Notes under the pieces: generated by a model
What the model saw: only the letters and a program-made list of their open reading frames with translations
Database searches by the model: none
What the model was told of the DNA's origin: nothing
Shown: positions 1-4,328 of the stretch, piece after piece
Layout of the letters: the number at the start of each line of letters is the position of its first letter
Position numbering within the stretch: position 1 is the stretch's first letter
NCBI GenBank assembly: GCA_024636395.1
Contig: JAGXHD010000044.1
Location: 1-5,496 of the forward strand
Direction: 5' to 3'
Source: Sulfitobacter sp.
GTDB lineage: Bacteria > Pseudomonadota > Alphaproteobacteria > Rhodobacterales > Rhodobacteraceae
DNA: 5,496 nucleotides
Program-made: the position numbers and the translations under genes

Positions 1-63
1 CCCTTCGTCATTCCACGCGGTCTCGCCGTGTCGTAAAATGTAGAGTTCGGGAAAGTCGGCCAT
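1..63 (-). CDS. Histidine phosphatase family protein, N-terminal 21 residues (partial)
   Basis: The ATG at 63-61 opens a frame that runs off the left edge. The 21 visible residues contain LYILRHGETAWN. The RHGE motif (R11-H12-G13-E14) is the signature of the histidine phosphatase (phosphoglycerate mutase-like) superfamily, in which this His is transiently phosphorylated. Members include cofactor-dependent phosphoglycerate mutases, CobC-type and broad-specificity phosphatases, so the substrate cannot be told from this fragment. The protein has no signal peptide and is probably cytoplasmic. I see no good Shine-Dalgarno sequence in front of this ATG. An upstream ATG 13 bases away is out of frame and soon reaches a stop, so the chosen start is the only sensible one. 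The gene lies downstream of tRNA-Val on the same strand with a gap of about 90 bases. The family call is firm; the exact function is unknown. Confidence 0.82.
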   Translation of the reverse strand, partial: MADFPELYILRHGETAWNDEG

Positions 64-154
64 GGCAGGTTTTCATTTCATACAAGGAGAGGGAACCGAA
101 CGCAGGACAAGACGACCAAATACGTCCGCAACCTTCACATAAAATCGGAGTAGA

Positions 155-229
155 TGGTGGGTGATAAGGGATTTGAACCCCTGACATCTTCGATGTGAAC
201 GAAGCGCTCTACCACTGAGCTAATCACCC
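155..229 (-). tRNA. tRNA-Val (anticodon CAC)
   Basis: On the minus strand the cloverleaf folds completely. The acceptor stem GGGTGAT pairs perfectly with ATCACCC. The D arm is GCTC-AGTGGTA-GAGC, the anticodon stem is CTTCG/CGAAG around the loop TTCACAT, the variable loop is five bases, and the T arm is AGGGG-TTCAAAT-CCCTT with one G-T pair. The loop places CAC at positions 34-36, which reads the valine codon GTG. The discriminator A is at 158 and the CCA end (157-155) is encoded in the DNA. The structural gene without CCA is 158-229. No clean promoter is visible just upstream: TTGACG (281-276) and CATAAA (253-248) on the minus strand are 22 bases apart, too far for a standard pair. Read-through from the HU-like gene upstream is possible. 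Confidence 0.96.
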
Positions 230-305
230 CTGATCGCGAGTTAGCTTTTTATGCCCCGCCACGCAAGGGGGGCCTCGTCAAAAAAGCCCGCCCGCTCCCG
301 CCGAT

Positions 306-761
306 CTATTTTACCGCGGGGCCCGTTTTTGTGGGGGTGGCATCTCTTGAAACCTCGTTGAGCTTGGCGGTTTTCTGGCGCAGCTTGAGCACAAGCGCAC
401 GACCATCGGGAAGCTCCTTGCCGCGCTGCACTTTCATTTTCCCCAAGGGTTGCAAGTTCAGCTCGCGCTGCTCCGCGAGCGCATCACCCAGCACGGCCAG
501 CATCGCCTCGACCACGGGTTTCACGTCTTTTTTCTTCATGCCGGAGCGGGCAACCACCAAGTCAAACAGCTCCTTCTTGCGAAGCTCGTTGCTCAAAACG
601 ACAGGCGAAAGGGCCTCCACGACGGAGGGTGCCGACGATGATGACGCAGGCGCCTTTGAGGTATCAACCTTGGTGAATGATTTCGCGACAGGCGCGGCGA
701 CCTTCGTCGTGGCCCCCGCCTTCGTTGCGCCGGATTTCGGGGTTTTCGATGATGTTGGCAT
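306..761 (-). CDS. HU-like DNA-binding protein with long basic N-terminal extension
   Basis: This encodes 151 residues, against about 90 for ordinary HU. Residues 1-58 are low-complexity and rich in Lys, Ala, Ser, Thr and Pro, probably disordered. Residues 59-128 resemble HU/IHF. LRKKELFDLVVARSG and MKKKDVKPVVEAML match the two N-terminal helices, and LNLQPLGKMKVQRGKEL replaces the usual GFGTF strand region. The beta-arm is short and I see no RNPxTG-type tip with the intercalating proline, so strong DNA bending is doubtful. The likely role is nucleoid-associated DNA binding in the cytoplasm. The ATG at 761 is secure: an in-frame stop lies a few codons upstream with no other start between, and a weak purine-rich site (CAGGGA) sits 4 bases ahead. 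The gene lies downstream of lon on the same strand, recalling the lon-hup order of other proteobacteria, but a plus-strand gene separates them. The family call is good; the physiological role is inferred. Confidence 0.85.
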   Translation of the reverse strand: MPTSSKTPKSGATKAGATTKVAAPVAKSFTKVDTSKAPASSSSAPSVVEALSPVVLSNELRKKELFDLVVARSGMKKKDVKPVVEAMLAVLGDALAEQRELNLQPLGKMKVQRGKELPDGRALVLKLRQKTAKLNEVSRDATPTKTGPAVK

Positions 762-937
762 GGGTATCCCTGCTCTGTTGCTCGATTTATGGTTGTTTCC
801 ACTTTAGCCGATCCCCAGAAAAAATCCATATGGCATGATTAAGGGCATATCTGGCGTGACAATAGCGCTGCATCGCAAGATTTGCCTGCGCCCGCACAGA
901 ACTTTCATCCTGATATGGGACGTTTTCTACAGAACCC

Positions 938-967
938 TTGACAGATTGACGCAGGGTCAGCCAAACT
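938..967 (+). promoter_or_regulatory. Weak candidate promoter for the S74-domain gene
   Basis: A perfect -35 hexamer TTGACA lies at 938-943. The best partner 18 bases on is CAAACT (962-967), which matches only three of six -10 positions. A second TTGAC begins at 946, eight bases after the first, and TGAC/GTCA (947-950, 956-959) form a small inverted repeat around a 5-bp centre, which could be a regulator site. The rest of the 762-1005 gap holds no convincing gene, and I could not place a promoter for the HU-like gene in it. Confidence 0.3.
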
Positions 968-999
968 CAAGGCAGGTATTTAAGCTCGGCCCCTCATAA

Positions 1000-1005
1000 A
1001 AAGGA
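1000..1005 (+). promoter_or_regulatory. Ribosome binding site that decides the start among three tandem ATGs
   Basis: AAAGGA directly abuts a run of three ATG codons (1006, 1009, 1012). The first ATG has no spacer at all from the Shine-Dalgarno core. The third, at 1012, has six bases, close to the optimum, and gives a classical signal peptide start (MKKLL). The third ATG is therefore preferred, although the second is possible. Confidence 0.65.
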
Positions 1006-1011
1006 ATGATG

Positions 1012-1452
1012 ATGAAAAAACTGCTGTCCGCAAGTGCGCTGTCGCTGGTTCTCGCCGCGACAACCACTCAGGCCGGATCCCTTGTCGATCCCGTCATAGA
1101 AGCGCCCGTTATCGTTGAAGAAGCGGCGTCCTCCTCCGCAGGTGCTGCGGTGCCATTGTTGTTACTCGCACTTGTGGCGATTGCCCTCGCGAGCAATTCC
1201 GGTGGCGGCGGGGTCGGGATGACCGCTGAGGTAAGTGATGCACGCCTCAAAACGGACATCACTCAGGTCGGCATTACTCACATGGGCCTGCCACTCTACC
1301 AGTTCCGATATATCGGCGGGGACGCCGTGTTTGAAGGCGTGATGGCACAGGATGTGGCGAAGGTGATGCCGCAGGCCGTCGTTCCGTTCAAGTTCGGCTA
1401 CATGGCTGTGGATTACGCACAACTGGGGCTGGAAATGCGCCAAGTAAAGTGA
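1012..1452 (+). CDS. Small exported or membrane protein with peptidase-S74-like (tail-fibre chaperone) domain
   Basis: The product is 146 residues from the preferred ATG at 1012; starting at 1006 would add two Met. Residues 1-21 form a signal peptide (KK, hydrophobic core, TTQA|GS). Residues 22-45 are acidic and rich in Val and Ser. Residues 46-61 are strongly hydrophobic (AVPLLLLALVAIALAS), followed by a Gly linker (64-69). Residues 74-142 resemble the S74 intramolecular chaperone domain of phage tail spikes: SDARLKTDI, then LYQFRY, GVMAQDV and YMAVDYAQLGLEM. S75 and K80 fall where the self-cleaving Ser and Lys lie in that family. Phage S74 domains follow a long fibre and help it trimerise; here there is no fibre and no phage neighbour. 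The domain also ends early, without the long C-terminal helix. The role is unknown; a cell-envelope location is inferred. The gene converges on lon and shares its terminator. Confidence 0.8.
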   Translation: MKKLLSASALSLVLAATTTQAGSLVDPVIEAPVIVEEAASSSAGAAVPLLLLALVAIALASNSGGGGVGMTAEVSDARLKTDITQVGITHMGLPLYQFRYIGGDAVFEGVMAQDVAKVMPQAVVPFKFGYMAVDYAQLGLEMRQVK

Positions 1453-1456
1453 CCGC

Positions 1457-1494
1457 TTAATACATGAGCCGTTGATTAATACATGAGCCGTTGA
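1457..1494. repeat. Exact tandem duplication of a 19-bp unit
   Basis: The unit TTAATACATGAGCCGTTGA occurs twice head to tail (1457-1475 and 1476-1494) with no mismatch and no extension of the match on either side. It begins four bases after the stop of the S74-domain gene and ends six bases before the terminator stem. Because of the duplication, TTAAT (1457-1461) and ATTAA (1475-1479) also form an inverted repeat around 13 bases. It may be a recent slippage duplication or a paired binding site; the sequence alone does not tell. Confidence 0.95.
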
Positions 1495-1500
1495 AACGCA

Positions 1501-1530
1501 AAACGCCCCGCAAAATTCTGCGGGGCGTTT
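1501..1530. terminator. Bidirectional intrinsic terminator between the S74-domain gene and lon
   Basis: AAACGCCCCGC (1501-1511) pairs perfectly with GCGGGGCGTTT (1520-1530) around an 8-base loop, giving an 11-bp stem with a GC-rich core. On the plus strand it is followed by TTTCTCGTTTT. On the minus strand the stem runs into TTTTGCGTTT. It lies about 50 bases after the stop of the plus-strand gene and about 40 bases after the stop of lon, so it can end both converging transcripts. Confidence 0.92.
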
Positions 1531-1572
1531 CTCGTTTTATATCCGGCGCTTGAGCAGCCGTTGGGCGCGGTA

Positions 1573-3984
1573 TCAGTGCGCTGTCGCGCTGTCGCCCCTG
1601 CCTGATTTCGCAGCCAGAGCTGCCGCAGCGGCTGCCTCCTCGGCGGCCTCATCCCATTCCACCGCTTCGGGCTTGCGCACAAGCGCGTGCTCCAACACCT
1701 CCGAGACATGACTTACCGGAATGATGGTCAGCCCCTCTTTGACGTTGTCGGGGATATCCGGCAGATCCTTCTCGTTTTCCTGCGGGATCAACACAGTTGT
1801 GATGCCGCCGCGCAGCGCCGCCAGAAGTTTCTCCTTCAGACCGCCAATCGGCATCGCATTGCCGCGCAGGGAGACCTCGCCCGTCATGGCGATGTCCTTG
1901 CGCACGGGGATCTTGGTCAGGACCGATACGATGGAGGTCACCATCGCGAGGCCGGCAGAAGGACCATCCTTGGGCGTAGCGCCATCCGGTACGTGCACGT
2001 GGATGTCGATCGTGTCAAACACCGGCGGCTTCACCCCGATCTGGGGCGAAATCGAGCGAACATAAGAACTCGCCGCATCGATGCTTTCCTTCATCACATC
2101 ACCGAGCTTGCCGGTGGTCTTCATCCGGCCCTTGCCCGGCAGGCGCAGCGCTTCGATGTGCAGCAGTTCGCCACCCACGGAAGTATAGGCCAGCCCCGTC
2201 ACCACACCGATCTGGTCCTCTTTTTCGGCAAGACCATAGCGGTGCTTTTGCACACCAAGGAACTCGTGCAGATTGTCGCCGGTCACGGTGACGTTCTCGA
2301 CCTCCTTGCGCACGATCTTGGTTAGCGACTTACGCGCCACTTTGGCAATCTCACGCTCAAGGTTCCGCACGCCCGCCTCACGGGTGTAATACCGGATCAT
2401 TCCGGTCAGGGCACTGTCCTCGATCTTGAACTCCTTGGCTTTCAGGCCGTGGTTTTTGATCTGCTTGGCCACCAGATGCTGTTTGGCGATCTCGCGCTTT
2501 TCGTCCTCGGTATAGCCCGAAAGCGGGATGATCTCCATACGGTCCAGAAGCGGACCAGGCATGTTGTAGCTGTTTGACGTCGTCAGGAACATCACGTTCG
2601 AGAGGTCATATTCGACCTCCAGATAGTGATCCACAAAAGTGGAGTTCTGTTCCGGATCAAGCACTTCGAGCATTGCAGACGCCGGATCGCCCCTGAAGTC
2701 CTGACCCATCTTGTCGATCTCGTCCAAGAGAATGAGCGGGTTGGTGGTCTTCGCTTTTTTCAGCGCCTGGATGATCTTGCCGGGCATGGAGCCGATGTAG
2801 GTCCGGCGGTGGCCACGGATCTCAGACTCGTCTCGAACACCCCCAAGGGAGATGCGGATGAACTCGCGCCCTGTCGCCTTTGCAACGGACTTGCCAAGCG
2901 AGGTTTTACCCACGCCTGGAGGTCCCACGAGGCACATGATCGGGCCTTTGAGCTTGGTCGAGCGCTGCTGCACCGCAAGATACTCCACGATACGTTCCTT
3001 GACCTTCTCGAGACCGTAGTGATCGGCGTCGAGAATGGCCTCGGCCTTGCCAAGATCCTTTTTGACACGGGATTTGACACCCCATGGGATTGACAGCATC
3101 CAGTCGAGGTAGTTGCGCACGACAGTGGCCTCTGCGCTCATCGGGCTCATGTTTTTGAGCTTTTTGATCTCTGCGTCGGCCTTCTCGCGCGCTTCCTTGC
3201 TCAGCTTGGTCTTGGCGACCCGCTCTTCGAGTTCGGCGACTTCGTTCTTGCCGTCCTCGCCATCGCCCAGCTCGTTCTGGATCGCTTTCATCTGCTCGTT
3301 GAGATAATACTCGCGCTGGGTTTTCTCCATCTGTGTCTTCACGCGGGTCTTGATCTTCTTCTCGACCTGAAGCACTGACAATTCGCCCTGCATCAGGCCG
3401 TAGACCTTCTCCAGCCGGTCGGACACGCTCAGTGTTTCCAACAGGTCCTGCTTTTGGGCAACTTCGATCCCTAGATGTCCCGCTACCAGATCAGCAAGGC
3501 GTGCAGGATCGGACGCATCGCCGACTGCCGTTAGCGCCTCGTCGGGGACATTTTTCTTGACCTTGGCGTAGCGAGAGAACTCCTCTCCCACGGAGCGCAG
3601 CAGCGCTTCGGTGGTGGCCGCATCGCCCGGCATCTCGGTGAGGTACTCGGCACGGGCCTCGAAGAAACTGTCATTCTCAAGATATTCGGTGATGCGCACA
3701 CGCGCCTGCCCCTCGACCAGCACCTTGACGGTGCCATCGGGCAGCTTCAGCAGCTGCAACACGTTCGCCAGTACGCCAGCTTTGAAGATGCCGTCGCTGT
3801 CCGGGTCGTCGATGCCGGGATCGATCTGGCTCGACAGCAGGATCTGCTTGTCGTCGGCCATGACCTCCTCGAGCGCGCGAACTGATTTCTCGCGACCGAC
3901 GAATAGGGGAACAATCATGTGGGGGAAGACGACGATATCGCGCAATGGCAGTACGGGATAGCTCGCGTTCAGAGGCTCTTTCAT
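1573..3984 (-). CDS. lon: ATP-dependent Lon protease (endopeptidase La)
   Basis: This is a complete 803-residue Lon; E. coli Lon has 784. Lon is a cytoplasmic homohexamer that unfolds and degrades damaged proteins and specific regulators using ATP. The N-terminal substrate-binding domain spans about 8-200 (LPLRDIVVFPHMIVPLFVGR), followed by a coiled-coil-rich part at about 200-300. The AAA+ module has Walker A GPPGVGKT (354-361), Walker B LILLDE (D421, E422), sensor-1 N471, arginine finger R482 and sensor-2 R540. The protease domain has PKDGPSAG with nucleophile S676 and GGLKEK with K719, the Ser-Lys dyad. All key residues are intact, so it should be active. An Ala/Glu-rich tail (about 770-803) extends past the E. 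coli end. The ATG at 3984 follows AAGGA with a 7-base spacer. lon is transcribed away from the thiolase gene and ends at the shared terminator. Heat-shock control is expected from the family and weakly supported upstream. Confidence 0.99.
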   Translation of the reverse strand: MKEPLNASYPVLPLRDIVVFPHMIVPLFVGREKSVRALEEVMADDKQILLSSQIDPGIDDPDSDGIFKAGVLANVLQLLKLPDGTVKVLVEGQARVRITEYLENDSFFEARAEYLTEMPGDAATTEALLRSVGEEFSRYAKVKKNVPDEALTAVGDASDPARLADLVAGHLGIEVAQKQDLLETLSVSDRLEKVYGLMQGELSVLQVEKKIKTRVKTQMEKTQREYYLNEQMKAIQNELGDGEDGKNEVAELEERVAKTKLSKEAREKADAEIKKLKNMSPMSAEATVVRNYLDWMLSIPWGVKSRVKKDLGKAEAILDADHYGLEKVKERIVEYLAVQQRSTKLKGPIMCLVGPPGVGKTSLGKSVAKATGREFIRISLGGVRDESEIRGHRRTYIGSMPGKIIQALKKAKTTNPLILLDEIDKMGQDFRGDPASAMLEVLDPEQNSTFVDHYLEVEYDLSNVMFLTTSNSYNMPGPLLDRMEIIPLSGYTEDEKREIAKQHLVAKQIKNHGLKAKEFKIEDSALTGMIRYYTREAGVRNLEREIAKVARKSLTKIVRKEVENVTVTGDNLHEFLGVQKHRYGLAEKEDQIGVVTGLAYTSVGGELLHIEALRLPGKGRMKTTGKLGDVMKESIDAASSYVRSISPQIGVKPPVFDTIDIHVHVPDGATPKDGPSAGLAMVTSIVSVLTKIPVRKDIAMTGEVSLRGNAMPIGGLKEKLLAALRGGITTVLIPQENEKDLPDIPDNVKEGLTIIPVSHVSEVLEHALVRKPEAVEWDEAAEEAAAAAALAAKSGRGDSATAH

Positions 3985-4003
3985 GCTCTTTTCCTTATAT
4001 TGG

Positions 4004-4017
4004 CAAAACGGCTTTTG
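4004..4017. repeat. Small inverted repeat in the lon 5' leader
   Basis: CAAAA (4004-4008) and TTTTG (4013-4017) flank CGGC. In the lon message this would form a weak A-U-rich hairpin a few bases upstream of the Shine-Dalgarno sequence. Its melting could affect translation, but the stem is short and may be chance. Confidence 0.35.
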
Positions 4018-4059
4018 TCCCTCTTCGAGGCAACGTATGGGCCGCTTCCGGTATGGTTA

Positions 4060-4090
4060 GGGATGTGTGCACCCCAACCGCCTGTTTCAA
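4060..4090 (-). promoter_or_regulatory. Possible heat-shock (RpoH-type) promoter for lon
   Basis: On the minus strand TTGAAA (4090-4085) is followed after 16 bases by ACACATCC (4068-4061), which partly matches the CCCCATNT -10 pattern of RpoH promoters. It would start transcription about 70 bases before the lon ATG. Lon is a classical heat-shock gene, which makes the reading plausible. The -10 match is imperfect and no competing vegetative promoter was clearly better. Confidence 0.3.
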
Positions 4091-4095
4091 TGCTA

Positions 4096-4112
4096 CCCGT
4101 GGTTTGCACGGG
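4096..4112. repeat. Perfect 6-bp inverted repeat upstream of lon
   Basis: CCCGTG (4096-4101) and CACGGG (4107-4112) enclose GTTTG. On the plus strand the hairpin is followed by CGTTTTCTCT, vaguely terminator-like, but no plus-strand gene ends here. It lies just upstream of the putative lon -35 (4085-4090), where an operator could sit. Confidence 0.45.
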
Positions 4113-4271
4113 CGTTTTCTCTAACATGGCGCGATCCCCCCCGCTCGGCAACTGCGGATTTGAGAACAATTACCGGAAACGCGATTATGCGAAAAAAAGC
4201 TAAAGTCGCCGGCTTGATCGAAAAACGTGTTACGCACTGAAGTCTACTCACGCAATTTAGTAACAGGTGTA

Positions 4272-4300
4272 TTGATTTGGGATAGCTGCTAAGCTACACT
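4272..4300 (+). promoter_or_regulatory. Probable sigma-70-type promoter of the thiolase gene
   Basis: TTGATT (4272-4277) and TACACT (4295-4300) each match four of six consensus bases and are separated by the ideal 17 bases. Transcription would begin near 4307, leaving a leader of about 20 bases that contains the ribosome site AAAGGAA seven bases before the ATG at 4329. Confidence 0.5.
4283..4296. promoter_or_regulatory. Inverted repeat between the thiolase -35 and -10: candidate operator
   Basis: TAGCT (4283-4287) and AGCTA (4292-4296) form a perfect 5-bp inverted repeat around GCTA, in the spacer of the putative promoter and touching its -10. A protein bound here would block RNA polymerase. 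No regulator gene is visible in the window and the half-sites are short. Confidence 0.4.
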
Positions 4301-4328
4301 TGATACAACTGAGCTAAAGGAACTACTC

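Larger units (their letters stand above)
3985..4328. other. Divergent intergenic region between lon and the thiolase gene
   Basis: These 344 bases are less GC-rich than the flanking genes and contain no convincing gene. They hold the 5' regions of lon (minus) and the thiolase gene (plus). Visible elements are the lon ribosome site (3992-3996), inverted repeats at 4004-4017, 4096-4112 and 4283-4296, a longer-range pair TGTTAC (4228-4233) with GTAACA (4260-4265), an A7 tract (4192-4198), and the thiolase ribosome site AAAGGAA (4316-4322). A 62-codon minus-strand frame (4169-3981) overlaps the lon start and looks spurious. Confidence 0.7.

Noticed and set aside
240..300. Possible terminator after the HU-like gene: GC-rich stretch and T6 on the minus strand, and GCCCC/GGGGC hairpin at 253-273
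   Set aside because: The T-run is not preceded by a convincing stem (best is a bulged 6-bp pairing with a long loop), and the 253-273 hairpin is followed by A-rich rather than T-rich sequence in the transcript.
155..305. tRNA-Val as an integration site for a mobile element
   Set aside because: No integrase, no repeat of the tRNA 3' end elsewhere in the window, and ordinary housekeeping genes lie on both sides.
331..807. A 158-codon plus-strand open frame overlapping the HU-like gene
   Set aside because: The opposite frame has recognisable HU helices and a well-bounded start. This one is a Ser/Ala/Phe-rich mirror of the low-complexity tail and has no recognisable domain.
1721..2325. Plus-strand open frames inside lon (for example 1687-2325 and 1721-2065)
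   Set aside because: They lie antisense to the well-conserved Lon protease domain, and their translations show no recognisable motifs.
3981..4169. A 62-codon minus-strand frame in the lon leader, overlapping the lon start by four bases
   Set aside because: The overlap looks like translational coupling, but no ribosome site was seen for it, the protein is unfamiliar, and it covers the likely lon promoter and leader.
4228..4265. TGTTAC...GTAACA inverted repeat upstream of the thiolase gene
   Set aside because: Six-base arms 26 bases apart are expected by chance at this scale, and no known operator is matched.
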